The notes: a model not told the origin generated them from the sequence alone. Shown: positions 27,496 to 36,076, counted from the first letter of the stretch. The stretch is DNA of 54,965 bases from CBDCME01 sp965218865 (GCA_965218865.1 CBDCME010000008.1:1-54965); one strand, 5' to 3'. A program made the numbers and translations.

Positions 27496-28461
27496 CCTGA
27501 TTACCACTCAAGCTAAGCGTAACTTGAGTAGCCGTTCGGGCATCGGCGGCGTCCTGAGCGCCACGTAGACAAGTCTCGGGATGATGTCAGGCAAGTCGAA
27601 GCGACGATTGAAACGATACTCGAACTCCGAGAGATATCGCTGAGCATACTTGGGACGAATCGCATGGTAGGTGCCACGCAAGGCGTTCTTGATGTTGCCG
27701 AGAATTGTATTCACCCATCGAAACTCGGGGCGCTCGACAGCGGCCTTTCCGCTGCCCACTACCACCGGCTGATGAACGCAGCCCGCCGCGGTGACGCCAT
27801 GAAAGCAGGCCAACCCATCGGAGACGACCCGAGTGCCTTTACCGAGGTGGAGCTGCGCCCAGGCGGCGATTTCGGTGAGACGGAAGCCCTCGACGACGGT
27901 GAGCTTCATGCGCAACGGGTGTCCCTCCTCGTTGGTCTGCACCGCGGCGACAAAGGGCGTCTTGCCGGGCGCGCCACGACCGCGCTTGCCCCCACTTCGC
28001 TCGCCACCGAGATAGGCGTCATCGAGCTCGATCCATCCGCTGAGCGGGTGCTCGCGGTCGCGCTCCATCATCACCTGCATCAGCTTGTGTCTGATGCGCC
28101 ACGCGGCGTTGTAGGAGATGCCCAGATGGCGGTGCAGCTTCATCGCCGAGACCCCTTTCTTGTCCTGGGTCATGAGGTAGATGGCTTGGAACCACACCGT
28201 GAGGGGCAGCTTGGTGGAGTCGAAGATGGTGCCTGCGGTAATCGAGGTCTGGCGGTGGCAGCGATTGCACTGTTGGAGCTTGCGGCTGCTCAACTGGCAG
28301 CATCGGTCATGGCCACAGTGGGGGCACAGAAACCCATTGGGCCATCGCCATTGAAAGAGCGCATCGAAGCATTGGTCTTCGGTGCCGTAGAGCGCGTTGA
28401 GGCTGATTCCTTTCTGACTGTACAGGGTTGCGTGCCATTGCGAGCACTGGCCGTAATCAGG
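27496..28461 (-). mobile_element. IS1595-family insertion sequence (type a), complete
   Basis: The 966-bp element has short inverted ends (CCTGATTAC at the left, GTAATCAGG at the right) and is bounded by the perfect 8-bp duplication AAATAAAA (27488-27495 and 28462-28469). An 8-bp duplication is typical of the IS1595 family. It carries one transposase gene on the minus strand. Confidence 0.9.
27508..28398 (-). CDS. IS1595-family (ISXO2-like) transposase
   Basis: The frame runs from near the right end (GISLNALYGTEDQCFDALFQ) through a zinc ribbon (CPHCGHDRCC and CNRCHRQTSITAGTIF). The ISXO2-like DDE/N domain follows: WIELDDAYLGGERSGG with the first Asp, VVSDGLACFHGV with the second, and RWVNTILGNIKNALRGTYHA with the N-type third position. 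The end EYRFNRRFDLPD is also characteristic. The first in-frame ATG-like start used by gene callers (28293) would delete part of the zinc ribbon. No ATG, GTG or TTG is available upstream in frame, so the true start is uncertain. Confidence 0.88.
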   Translation of the reverse strand, partial: NALYGTEDQCFDALFQWRWPNGFLCPHCGHDRCCQLSSRKLQQCNRCHRQTSITAGTIFDSTKLPLTVWFQAIYLMTQDKKGVSAMKLHRHLGISYNAAWRIRHKLMQVMMERDREHPLSGWIELDDAYLGGERSGGKRGRGAPGKTPFVAAVQTNEEGHPLRMKLTVVEGFRLTEIAAWAQLHLGKGTRVVSDGLACFHGVTAAGCVHQPVVVGSGKAAVERPEFRWVNTILGNIKNALRGTYHAIRPKYAQRYLSEFEYRFNRRFDLPDIIPRLVYVALRTPPMPERLLKLRLA

Positions 28462-28765
28462 AAATAAAAAGCACGACTATGGCCAGCCAAACGGCGCGCA
28501 CAGCTACCGCCGCACATTTCGCGAATCCCCGCATCCGAACCTCACCTGCCACGCACTCTCCCCGGGCAGTGTCCAAATATTTTGTGAAAGAGTACGCGCC
28601 AACACATGCCAGCGCAAATCATACGGCTGGAACACATCAATTCACTGCCGCCCCATCGTTCGGCGTCCAGAAATTCCTCGGCGCGTCTGCTCCGTCAGGC
28701 CTCTCCGGGTCCTAAGTGAAGCTTATCTCTCGGTCTGGACACGTCATGACCGGTTAGGGTCCAGA

Positions 28766-28918
28766 CTGTGTAAAAACGTGCCCTAAACGCGCGAAACGAG
28801 ATTTCTTCCGAACTTTCTGAATTCAAAAGTCAATAAATTCAATGGCTTGCGTGTTTCAATATTTTACATTTTTGGCGGATTCGACAAAGAAACAGGATTT
28901 TACGGAGTTTTCACACAG
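28766..28918. repeat. IS-derived remnant with inverted ends
   Basis: CTGTGTAAAAACG at 28766 and CGGAGTTTTCACACAG at 28903-28918 are imperfect inverted repeats enclosing about 120 bases without a gene. The right side resembles the noncoding end of IS5/IS1182-type elements. It could be a MITE-like deletion derivative. The next base starts a group II intron, so the intron inserted exactly at its end. The preceding 230 bases (28535-28765) hold nothing I recognise. Confidence 0.5.
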
Positions 28919-28990
28919 GTGCGCCAGGAGACCGGCAAGGAGTAGGTGGTGCAAGTCCACTGCGATGAAGGTCTAGCGAACCGCATCGGC
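28919..28990 (+). mobile_element. 5' end fragment of a group II intron
   Basis: GTGCGCCAGGAGACCGGC at 28919 followed by AGTAGGTGGTGCAAGTCCAC matches the conserved start of bacterial group II introns (GTGCG plus the early domain I region). The intron sequence ends after about 70 bases, where an IS1380 gene fragment begins. No domain V or maturase belongs to it. Confidence 0.6.
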
Positions 28991-28995
28991 CCCCG

Positions 28996-29357
28996 AGCGG
29001 GTGGTGAGCTTCTACAATCAGCGGGGCAAAGCGGAGCAATATATCAAGGAAGGCAAGAACGCCATCAAATGGACGAGGCTGTCGTGCCGTAAATTCCGCG
29101 ACAACGAGGTTCGGCTTCAGCTTCACGCCCTGGCTTACAATCTCGCCAACTTCATGCGGACACTGGCCTTGCCGAAGGAAGTAGAGCACTGGTCGATGAC
29201 GACATTACGAGAGAAGCTGGTGAAGATCGGCGCCAAAGTTGTTCGGCATGGCCGCTACGTCACGTTCCAATTGGCCGAGGTGGCGGTGCCGAGAAGCTTG
29301 TTTCGGAAATTCCTGAGCCTGATTGATGATCTGCGACCAAGACCCGCTCCGGCGTAG
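28996..29357 (+). pseudogene. IS1380-family transposase C-terminal fragment
   Basis: The frame encodes RVVSFYNQRGKAEQYIKEGK, NAIKWTRLSCRKFRDNEVRL and QLHALAYNLANFMRTLALP. This is the C-terminal DDE-fold segment of IS1380 transposases (Y-N-x-R-G-x-A-E-x-x-I-K-E-G-K with the catalytic Glu). The first three quarters of the gene are absent and the 5' junction is with the intron fragment. Confidence 0.85.
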
Positions 29358-29471
29358 GCCGGGGAAATCGACGGCCAGCTGAAAACGCCGGGAGGGGTGT
29401 GTCTGAATGGCGGAAAATCTGGGCAAATGGCCTTCCAAACGAGGGCCGATCTCCAAAATCAGGTCATCGGA

Positions 29472-29913
29472 TGGCTGCGCAAGGGTTGCAGTTCCCTCGG
29501 CGGTGGAAAGGTGGTACGATTTCCACGAATTTGGATGTCATCTGGGGAATGTCGGATGAAACGAATTCCATGCCCATGACGCAGGCTTCCCGATGGCAGT
29601 TCTGGATCGACCGTGGCGGCACCTTCACCGACATCGTCGCCCGACGGCCCGACGGGACCCTGGCGACCCACAAGCTCCTGTCCGAAAACCCTTCCCACTA
29701 CGACGACGCGGTGCTGCGGGGGATTCGCGACGTCATCGGCCTGGGCCCCGACGATCCCCTGCCCACGGACGCGATCGAGGCGGTCAAGATGGGCACCACC
29801 GTGGCCACGAACGCCTTGCTCGAACGCCAGGGCGAGGCGACCGTCCTCGCGATCACCAGGGGATTCGCCGACGCCTTGCGGATCGGTTACCAGAACCGGC
29901 CGGATATATTCGC
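29472..29913 (+). repeat. Upstream copy of a 442-bp duplication of the 5-oxoprolinase 5' end
   Basis: Bases 29472-29913 equal 30303-30744 with one visible difference (CCTTCCCAC versus CCTTTCCAC). The copy covers the upstream leader and the first roughly 120 codons of the 5-oxoprolinase gene (WQFWIDRGGTFTDIVARRPD onward). The near identity indicates a recent event. The two copies are 389 bp apart and could recombine to delete the spacer. Confidence 0.92.
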
Positions 29914-29974
29914 TACGACGAAGACCGATGCCGGGCCTACGTGCGTCACCTGCCCAGAAATCTCGCCTGCTTGA
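29549..29974 (+). pseudogene. Truncated 5-oxoprolinase N-terminus running into transposase DNA
   Basis: The first part is the N-terminal ATPase-fold start of hydantoinase A/oxoprolinase (RGGTFTDIVARRPDG and VKMGTTVATNALLERQGEA). After NRPDIFA the frame continues for about 20 unrelated codons and stops, because the sequence has switched to a transposase fragment. The product would lack the active site and is presumably nonfunctional, although its leader and start region match the full gene. Confidence 0.8.
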
Positions 29975-30099
29975 CCAACGCGGCCATCGCCATCGTGCGC
30001 TGCGACGGACGCTTCCGTTATCTGCCCGAGGCCAACCGGCACTATGCCGCCCGGGCGCAGGAGGCCCTCGACGCGATCATGACCGCGCCCATCGCCTGA
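29911..30099 (+). pseudogene. Transposase C-terminal fragment between the oxoprolinase copies
   Basis: In the frame ending at 30099 the sequence reads RYDEDRCRAYVRHLPRNLAC, LTNAAIAIVRCDGRFRYLPE and ANRHYAARAQEALDAIM. The pattern R-N-L-A-x-L-x-N-x-A-I-x-x-x-R followed by YLPEANRHYA resembles the end of ISAs1-like or related transposases. I am not certain of the family. The remaining spacer (30100-30302) shows no gene. Confidence 0.45.
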
Positions 30100-30302
30100 G
30101 ACAGCACGCCTCTCCCCCGGACCGGGACGTGCCGCCGAGCGGCGCGGGCGGACCGGTGTGCCTGTCGAATCCGAAAACGCCGTCCGGTGGCTTCGAGCAG
30201 TCCCCATGACGTCGTCGAGGCAAGCTCGGGGCTCCCCGAACCCCGTGCACCGAGCACGATCCCACTCATCCCGAACCCTCAACCGCGACTAAAAATTGTT
30301 CC

Positions 30303-30744
30303 TGGCTGCGCAAGGGTTGCAGTTCCCTCGGCGGTGGAAAGGTGGTACGATTTCCACGAATTTGGATGTCATCTGGGGAATGTCGGATGAAACGAATTCC
30401 ATGCCCATGACGCAGGCTTCCCGATGGCAGTTCTGGATCGACCGTGGCGGCACCTTCACCGACATCGTCGCCCGACGGCCCGACGGGACCCTGGCGACCC
30501 ACAAGCTCCTGTCCGAAAACCCTTTCCACTACGACGACGCGGTGCTGCGGGGGATTCGCGACGTCATCGGCCTGGGCCCCGACGATCCCCTGCCCACGGA
30601 CGCGATCGAGGCGGTCAAGATGGGCACCACCGTGGCCACGAACGCCTTGCTCGAACGCCAGGGCGAGGCGACCGTCCTCGCGATCACCAGGGGATTCGCC
30701 GACGCCTTGCGGATCGGTTACCAGAACCGGCCGGATATATTCGC
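30303..30744 (+). repeat. Downstream copy of the 442-bp duplication (in the intact gene)
   Basis: This is the second copy of the repeat described at 29472-29913. It contains the leader and first codons of the intact 5-oxoprolinase gene. Confidence 0.92.
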
Positions 30745-33700
30745 CCGCCACATCGTCCTGGCGGAACAGATCTGCGCCGAGGTGATCGAAATCGACGCCC
30801 GCGTCGGCGCCCAGGGCGAGGAACTGCGGCCGCTCGACCCGGTCGCGACCCGGGCAGCCTTGCGGAAGGCCCATGACCAGGGCTACCGGGCGATCGCCGT
30901 GGTCCTGATGCACGGCTACCGCTTTCCGGCCCACGAAGTGGCGGTCGCCGAGATTGCCCGCGAGGTTGGCTTTCCCCAAATATCGGTCTCCCACCGGGTC
31001 AGCCCGCTGATGAAATTGGTCAGCCGCGGCGACACCACAGTCGTCGACGCCTACCTTTCCCCGCTGCTTCGCCGTTACGTCCGCCGGGTCGCGGCGGATC
31101 TCGGCGGGGCCCGCCTGATGTTCATGCAGTCCTCGGGCGGCCTCACCGGCGCCGAGCGTTTCCAGGGCAAGGACAGCATCCTCTCCGGACCCGCGGGGGG
31201 CGTGGTCGGCGCCGTCAAGACCTGCGCGGCGGCCGGAATCGAAAAGATCATCGCCTTCGACATGGGCGGCACTTCGACCGACGTCTCTCACTTCGACGGC
31301 GAATACGAACGGGCCTTCGTGACCGAGGTCGCCGGCGTCCGCCTGCGGGCGCCGATGCTGCGCATCCATACGGTGGCGGCTGGCGGCGGGTCGATCTTGC
31401 GCTTCGACGGGGCCCGGATGCGGGTCGGACCACGCTCGGCGGGCGCCGAACCGGGTCCGAGGTGTTATCGCAAGGACGGTCCCCTGACGGTGACCGACGC
31501 CAATCTCATGGTCGGCAAGCTCGTGCCGGACCTCTTCCCCAAGGTATTCGGTCCCGGTGCCGACCAGCCCCTGGACCCGGAAAGCGTCGCCACGGCCTTC
31601 GCCGCCCTGGCCCCGAAAATCAACCGCGCCGCCGGCCAAGGCCTGACCGCGGAGGAGGTCGCCGACGGCTTCCTGACCATCGCCGTCGACAACATGGCCC
31701 GGGCGATCAAGGAAATTTCGGTCAAGCGCGGACACGACGTCACCGCGTACACTCTCTGCTGTTTCGGCGGCGCCGGCGGTCAGCACGCCTGCAAGGTCGC
31801 CGACGCCCTGGCCATGCGGCGAGTCATCATTCATCCCCTTGCCGGCGTCTTGTCGGCCTACGGCATGGGTCTCGCCGAGGTCCGCGTCATCCGCGAACGG
31901 GCCCTGGAAGCCGAACTCGACGCCAAGGCGATGACGCTTCTGGGCGAGACGTTTCCCCAGCTCGAGGCCGAGGCCCGGAAGGAACTGACGGCCCAGGGCC
32001 TAACCCCGGAATCTCTGGCCTGCGAGCGCAAGGTCCGGATGCGCTACGGCGGTAGCGACAGCGCCTTGGTGATCGACGAGGGGACGCGCCAGGAACTGAC
32101 CGCGCGTTTCGCCGCCGCCCACCAGCGGCGTTATGGATTCGTCGTGCCCGAGCGGGGTCACGTCGTCGAATCGGTTTCCGTCGAAGCCGTCGGCGCCGTG
32201 ACCGCGGCGCCGGATTCCTGGGTTCCGGCGGACCGGGCCGGCCCCAAGCCGGTGACACGGGTGCGCATGTTCTCCGACGGCGTCCATCACCAAACCCCGG
32301 TTTTCCAGCGCCGCGACCTGGGCGCTGGCGACCGCGTCACGGGCGCCGCCATCATCGTCGAGCGGACGGGTACCACCGTGGTCGAACCCGGTTGGCGGGC
32401 CGAGGTCTCGCCTCGGGGCGAGCTGATACTGACCCGGGCCCGGCCGAAAAAGCGCGCCGCCGCGGTGGGGACCCAGGCCGATCCGGTGATGCTGGAAGTG
32501 TTCAACAATCTGTTCATGTCGATCGCGGAACAGATGGGGTCGACCCTGCAAAACACCAGCCACTCGGTCAACATCAAGGAACGGCTGGATTTCTCCTGCG
32601 CGGTTTTCGACGGCGCCGGGGAACTGGTCGCCAATGCCCCCCACATCCCGGTTCATCTCGGCTCGATGGACGAGAGCGTCAAATCGGTGATCGCGTCCCG
32701 GCGGCCGACGATGCGCCCTGGCGACGTTTACGTGCTCAACGCCCCCTACGGCGGCGGCACCCATCTGCCCGACGTCACCGTCGTGGCCCCGGTTTTCAAC
32801 CCCGCCGGCGACGAAATTTGGTTCCACGTCGCGGCCCGCGGCCACCACGCCGACATCGGCGGCACCACCCCCGGTTCGATGCCCCCGGGAAGCATGTCCG
32901 TCGAGGAAGAGGGCGTCCTGATCGACAATCTCCAGCTCGTCGCCGCGGGACGCTTTCTGGAGGACGACATCCGCCGGGTTCTGGCGGCGGGACGGTGGCC
33001 GGCGCGCAACCCGGACCAGAACGTCGCCGACCTCAAGGCCCAGATCGCCGCCTGTGCCCGCGGTTCTCGTGAACTGCTCAACGTGGTCGCGCAGTATTCG
33101 CTGCCAACGACGCGGGCGTACATGCGCCACGTCCGCGACAACGCGGCCGAATCGGTGCGCCGGATGTTGCCGGGCCTGCGCGGCGGCAGCTTCGCCTACG
33201 AAATGGACGACGGCGCCGTCATCCGGGTCAAGGTCACGATCGACCGCGCGGGGCGGCGGGCACGAGTCGATTTCACCGGCACCTCGGCCCAACGCCCGAA
33301 CAACTTCAATGCCCCCGGGGCGGTTTGCCGCGCCGCCGTACTCTACGTCTTCCGCACCTTGGTCGACGACGCGATCCCCCTCAACGCCGGTTGTCTGGAG
33401 CCGATCGACATCGTGATCCCCGAGGGTTCCCTTCTGGCGCCGCGCTATCCCGCCGCCGTCGTCGCCGGCAACGTCGAGACCTCACAGTGCGTCGTCGACG
33501 CGCTATATGGGGCCCTCGGCGCGATGGCCGCCGCCCAGGGCACGATGAACAATTTCACCTTCGGCGACGCTGGCCGGCAATATTACGAGACGATTTGCGG
33601 CGGCTCCGGGGCCAGCCCGGACTTCGACGGCACCGACGCCGTCCACACCCATATGACGAACTCCCGCCTGACCGATCCGGAAGTTTTCGAATGGCGCTAT

Positions 33701-34009
33701 CCGGTCGTGGTCGAGACCTTCGCCATTCGCCGGGGCAGCGGCGGTGAAGGGTGCCGGCGCGGCGGCGATGGGGTCGTCCGCCGGATTCGCTTCCGCCAAC
33801 CGATGACCGCCGCGATCCTCGCCGGCCACCGGCGCGTCGCTCCCTTCGGCCTCGCCGGCGGCGCTCCCGGGGCCCGGGGCCGTCATTGGGTGGAACGCAT
33901 CGATGGGAGCCGTGTCGACCTCGCCGGCTGCGCCGAAATCGAGATGAACCCCGGCGACGTCTTCGTCATCGAAACCCCCGGTGGCGGCGGCTACGGCAGC
34001 CCCGCCTGA
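30380..34009 (+). CDS. 5-oxoprolinase, ATP-hydrolysing (fused hydantoinase A/B type)
   Basis: The enzyme hydrolyses 5-oxoproline to glutamate using ATP. The single chain of about 1209 residues fuses the HyuA part (WIDRGGTFTDIVA, a nucleotide-binding GPAGGVVGA, IAFDMGGTSTDVSHFDGEYE, CCFGGAGGQHACKVADAL) to the HyuB part. The HyuB part starts near AVGTQADPVMLEVFNN and includes LDFSCAVFDGAGELVANAPH, IPVHLGSMDESV and GGGTHLPDVTVV. The length and order match eukaryotic and bacterial OPLAH. The start is uncertain: ATGs at 30380, 30401 and 30407 are in frame and none has an ideal ribosome-binding site. A partial duplicate of the 5' end lies upstream, and a palindromic repeat follows the stop by two bases. 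Confidence 0.93.
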   Translation: MSDETNSMPMTQASRWQFWIDRGGTFTDIVARRPDGTLATHKLLSENPFHYDDAVLRGIRDVIGLGPDDPLPTDAIEAVKMGTTVATNALLERQGEATVLAITRGFADALRIGYQNRPDIFARHIVLAEQICAEVIEIDARVGAQGEELRPLDPVATRAALRKAHDQGYRAIAVVLMHGYRFPAHEVAVAEIAREVGFPQISVSHRVSPLMKLVSRGDTTVVDAYLSPLLRRYVRRVAADLGGARLMFMQSSGGLTGAERFQGKDSILSGPAGGVVGAVKTCAAAGIEKIIAFDMGGTSTDVSHFDGEYERAFVTEVAGVRLRAPMLRIHTVAAGGGSILRFDGARMRVGPRSAGAEPGPRCYRKDGPLTVTDANLMVGKLVPDLFPKVFGPGADQPLDPESVATAFAALAPKINRAAGQGLTAEEVADGFLTIAVDNMARAIKEISVKRGHDVTAYTLCCFGGAGGQHACKVADALAMRRVIIHPLAGVLSAYGMGLAEVRVIRERALEAELDAKAMTLLGETFPQLEAEARKELTAQGLTPESLACERKVRMRYGGSDSALVIDEGTRQELTARFAAAHQRRYGFVVPERGHVVESVSVEAVGAVTAAPDSWVPADRAGPKPVTRVRMFSDGVHHQTPVFQRRDLGAGDRVTGAAIIVERTGTTVVEPGWRAEVSPRGELILTRARPKKRAAAVGTQADPVMLEVFNNLFMSIAEQMGSTLQNTSHSVNIKERLDFSCAVFDGAGELVANAPHIPVHLGSMDESVKSVIASRRPTMRPGDVYVLNAPYGGGTHLPDVTVVAPVFNPAGDEIWFHVAARGHHADIGGTTPGSMPPGSMSVEEEGVLIDNLQLVAAGRFLEDDIRRVLAAGRWPARNPDQNVADLKAQIAACARGSRELLNVVAQYSLPTTRAYMRHVRDNAAESVRRMLPGLRGGSFAYEMDDGAVIRVKVTIDRAGRRARVDFTGTSAQRPNNFNAPGAVCRAAVLYVFRTLVDDAIPLNAGCLEPIDIVIPEGSLLAPRYPAAVVAGNVETSQCVVDALYGALGAMAAAQGTMNNFTFGDAGRQYYETICGGSGASPDFDGTDAVHTHMTNSRLTDPEVFEWRYPVVVETFAIRRGSGGEGCRRGGDGVVRRIRFRQPMTAAILAGHRRVAPFGLAGGAPGARGRHWVERIDGSRVDLAGCAEIEMNPGDVFVIETPGGGGYGSPA

Positions 34010-34011
34010 CT

Positions 34012-34146
34012 GTCTGTTCGAAAACGCGCGGCTCCGGCCCTCACCCCCTCCCGGCCACCCCTATCAGCATACTCTCGTGGGTGGCCGGGAGGGGGAGAGG
34101 GCCGGAACAGACGCAAAAAATGCGCGGAGGCGCATTTTCGAATAGA
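34012..34146. repeat. Palindromic repeat element, copy 1 (inverted orientation)
   Basis: The 135-bp unit starts GTCTGTTCGAAAACGCGCGG and ends with the complement of a similar terminus (TTTTCGAATAGAC). Between them lies a long stem (CGGCCCTCACCCCCTCCCGG against CCGGGAGGGGGAGAGGGCCG) with an approximately 18-base loop, and a short hairpin AAAATGCGCG-CGCATTTT near one end. Three relatives are at 47556, 49702 and 50824. It directly follows the oxoprolinase stop and could act as a terminator. Confidence 0.85.
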
Positions 34147-34323
34147 CCCTGACCTTCCCGGCGCCGCGTTCGTGAAGTGTTGAGTCTTGCACACGTACAA
34201 CTCGATACAAATTAGCGACCAAATCACCGATAATACCAACCGCCCTAGAGTTTGACTCGCGCAAAGGTTTACACGCTAGGTTTTGTGTGATTCAAGGTTG
34301 TTGGCAACAAGGGAGTGTGTTCA

Positions 34324-34836
34324 ATGCCAACGATTCCTTTGCGAAACGACTTTGATGCTGAAAGAGTCCGTGTTCTTGCGGCACGGAGCGATGATGGGAA
34401 CCAGGCGCGACGGCTTTTGTCGATGGCGGCCATCTACGATGGGATGGATCGAGCGTGCGCGGCGGGTATTGGCGGCATGGATCGGCAGACGTTGCGGGAC
34501 TGGGTTCACCGGTTCAACGCGGGAGGTCCGGCCGGTCTGATCGACCGCAAGCCGAACGGGGCGTTGCGTCGGTTGACGCCGTCGCAAATGGCGGCGCTTT
34601 CGCGGGCTATCGAGGCCGGTCCCGATCCCGAACGGGATGGGGTCGTGCGCTGGCGCTGCATCGATCTCAAGCAACTGATCCGAACGCGCTTCGGCGTGGA
34701 CTATCACGAGCGGAGCGTCGGCAAGCTGCTGGCCGCGCTCGGGTTCTCGCATATTTCCGCGCGCCCGCGCCACGTCGGCCAGGATGCGCGGGCACAGGAG
34801 GAATTTAAAAAAAAATTTTCCCGAACACTTGGCTAA
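34324..34836 (+). CDS. IS630-type transposase orfA (copy 2)
   Basis: This 170-residue DNA-binding half starts MPTIPLRNDFDAERV, with an AGGGAG ribosome-binding site. Near its end the slippery run reads nine A then TTTT, whereas copies 1, 3 and 4 have eight A then GTTTT, and GGC-GAA has become GGC-TAA, which stops orfA early. The -1 shift into orfB remains possible on the A-run, but the changed heptamer may alter its efficiency. Confidence 0.88.
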   Translation: MPTIPLRNDFDAERVRVLAARSDDGNQARRLLSMAAIYDGMDRACAAGIGGMDRQTLRDWVHRFNAGGPAGLIDRKPNGALRRLTPSQMAALSRAIEAGPDPERDGVVRWRCIDLKQLIRTRFGVDYHERSVGKLLAALGFSHISARPRHVGQDARAQEEFKKKFSRTLG

Positions 34837-35389
34837 AATCGTAGCGGCACAGCCACCGGACACGCCCATCGAGGTTTGGTTTCAAGATGAAATGCGCGTC
34901 GGCCAGAAGAACAGCCTGGTGCGCCAGTGGGCCCCAAAGGGATCGCGCCCGCGCCAGGTCAAGGACCTACGGACCTCTTCGGCGTATCTCTTCGGCGCCA
35001 TCTGCCCCGAGCGCGGTGAGGGCGCGGCGCTGGTCATGCCGCGCGCCAATACTGAAGCCATGGACCTGCATCTCGAGGAAATCAGCCGGGCCGTTGCCCC
35101 AAACGCCCATGCCGTCGTGCTGCTCGACCAAGCCGCATGGCACACCACTGCCAAACTCGGCATCCCGGAGAACATCTCCCTCGTGCCTTTGCCACCCAAG
35201 TCCCCGGAGCTCAATCCCGCCGAAAATGTCTGGCAATACCTCCGCCAGAACTGGCTCTCCAATCGTGTCTTCGACTCCTATGAAGCCATCGTCGAGGCCT
35301 CTTGCCAAGCCTGGAACAACCTGACCGACCAACCTTGGAAGATCATGTCCATCGGCCTCAGAGCGTGGGATCGCACAAGTCAATGTTAA
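34784..35389 (+). CDS. IS630-type transposase orfB (copy 2)
   Basis: This is the catalytic half, normally made as an orfA-orfB frameshift fusion. The DDE residues lie in WFQDEMRVGQKN, VVLLDQAAWHT and LNPAENVWQYL. The nominal ATG at 34784 is inside the orfA overlap and is unlikely to be a real start. The frame is intact. Confidence 0.9.
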   Translation: MRGHRRNLKKNFPEHLAKIVAAQPPDTPIEVWFQDEMRVGQKNSLVRQWAPKGSRPRQVKDLRTSSAYLFGAICPERGEGAALVMPRANTEAMDLHLEEISRAVAPNAHAVVLLDQAAWHTTAKLGIPENISLVPLPPKSPELNPAENVWQYLRQNWLSNRVFDSYEAIVEASCQAWNNLTDQPWKIMSIGLRAWDRTSQC

Positions 35390-35546
35390 GGGCGGTTGGT
35401 ATTATTTATGATAAGCGAGTTTACCAGCCCATTGAAATACGCGTGATTTTCTGGGTCTCAGGCCGAAGATGGAAATGTTGCGACAAAGGCGGCTTGAGCG
35501 TTGTTTGTGGCGAGGCCGACGATAACGAGCGTAAACCCTTTGCGAA

Positions 35547-35570
35547 GGGAATTATATATTTATCTTGCCA
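35547..35570 (+). repeat. Left terminal inverted repeat of the transposon
   Basis: GGGAATTATATATTTAT-C-TTGCCA is the outer end. It directly follows the TTTGCGAA duplication and pairs with 41902-41925. Confidence 0.9.
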
Positions 35571-35600
35571 TATCTGTTAATATATGTATAATAAGGATAA

Positions 35601-35638
35601 GGAGTTTGATTAGGGGGTTGAATTGCAATTGAATGCAC
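35601..35638 (+). repeat. 38-bp direct repeat, first copy, ahead of a passenger gene
   Basis: The unit starts GGAGTTTGATTAGGGG and ends TTGAATGCAC. It contains the 10-bp palindrome AATTGCAATT and recurs at 36003-36040 with one mismatch. Both copies are followed within 50 bases by AAGTGTGAT and lie upstream of a passenger gene. This suggests a shared regulatory site or transposon-internal binding site. Confidence 0.75.
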
Positions 35639-35732
35639 CAGAAATTAACCAGAAATTAAAAAGTGTGATAGCGTGGCATGTATAGACCACATCGACGGGG
35701 GAGAAAGGTTAAACCATTAAATGGAGGAAACT

Positions 35733-36011
35733 ATGACCGAAGATGAACAGTATGCTATTATGGGTAAGGTGGTGCATGACTTGGCAGAGTCCCGTAAGAA
35801 ATTAGCTTGTTTGAGATCCAAGGCGGAACAGGTGGTTTCGGATTTGGATATTATATCTGAAAGAATCCGTAATCCTATGGGCAAGGGATTTTTTGTTAAG
35901 ATGCCTGAATTATGTTCCACGCAAGAAATAGAATCTTTGCTTGCCGAGATAGCCGGGACGGAAGATAGGATACAGGCTTTGGAAAAAAGAAAGACTGAAT
36001 TAGGAGTTTGA
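35733..36011 (+). CDS. Passenger gene: small coiled-coil protein
   Basis: The 92-residue product (MTEDEQYAIMGKVVHDLAES) is rich in Lys and Glu. It has two predicted coiled-coil helices (RKKLACLRSKAEQVVSDLDI and EIESLLAEIAGTEDRIQALE) separated by a short Gly-Lys turn. It has no membrane segment. I chose the second ATG because GGAGG lies eight bases upstream; the first ATG contains the ribosome-binding site itself. The repeat at 36003 overlaps its stop. I know no family for it. Confidence 0.6.
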   Translation: MTEDEQYAIMGKVVHDLAESRKKLACLRSKAEQVVSDLDIISERIRNPMGKGFFVKMPELCSTQEIESLLAEIAGTEDRIQALEKRKTELGV

Positions 36012-36040
36012 TTAGGGGTTTGAATTGCAATTGAATGCAC
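36003..36040 (+). repeat. 38-bp direct repeat, second copy
   Basis: This matches 35601-35638 in 37 of 38 bases and overlaps the end of the coiled-coil gene. It lies 37 bases upstream of the next passenger gene start, a position suited to a promoter or operator. Confidence 0.75.
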
Positions 36041-36076
36041 TGCAAGTTAACAAGTGTGATTAGGAGTGTGAAAAAC

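Larger units (their letters stand above)
26700..28534 (-). pseudogene. Secreted TPR-repeat protein gene, interrupted in its signal peptide by an IS1595 element
   Basis: The gene is split: 28534-28470 encodes MRGFAKCAAVAVRAVWLAIV and VLF, and 27495-26700 encodes LWPVLATAQSGALIEQF onward. Removing the IS and one copy of the 8-bp duplication AAATAAAA restores a 286-residue frame. It has a clean signal peptide (cleavage after ATAQ) and five to six kinesin-light-chain-type TPRs of 42 residues (e.g. LNNLALLYQEQGRYGEAEPL). Such proteins act as periplasmic or extracellular protein-interaction scaffolds. The interrupted copy keeps the mature domain but has lost most of the signal peptide, so any product would probably stay in the cytoplasm. 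Confidence 0.85.
34236..35399 (+). mobile_element. IS630-type element, copy 2, complete
   Basis: This 1164-bp element is bounded by CCAACCGCCCTAGAGTTTGA and GGGCGGTTGG, with TA on both sides, the target used by IS630/Tc1 elements. It lies just left of the AT-rich transposon, separated by about 140 bp of host-like sequence. Differences from copy 3 include the slippery site and an early orfA stop. Confidence 0.95.

Noticed and set aside
30266..31834. 522-codon minus-strand frame opposite the 5-oxoprolinase gene
   Set aside because: It is the antisense shadow of a GC-rich gene, with low-complexity Gly/Asp/Arg content and no motif.
35402..35538. Host strip left of the transposon, tested as a gene continuing at 41934
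   Set aside because: After joining across the target duplication, open frames exist on both strands but none shows a recognisable family or start.
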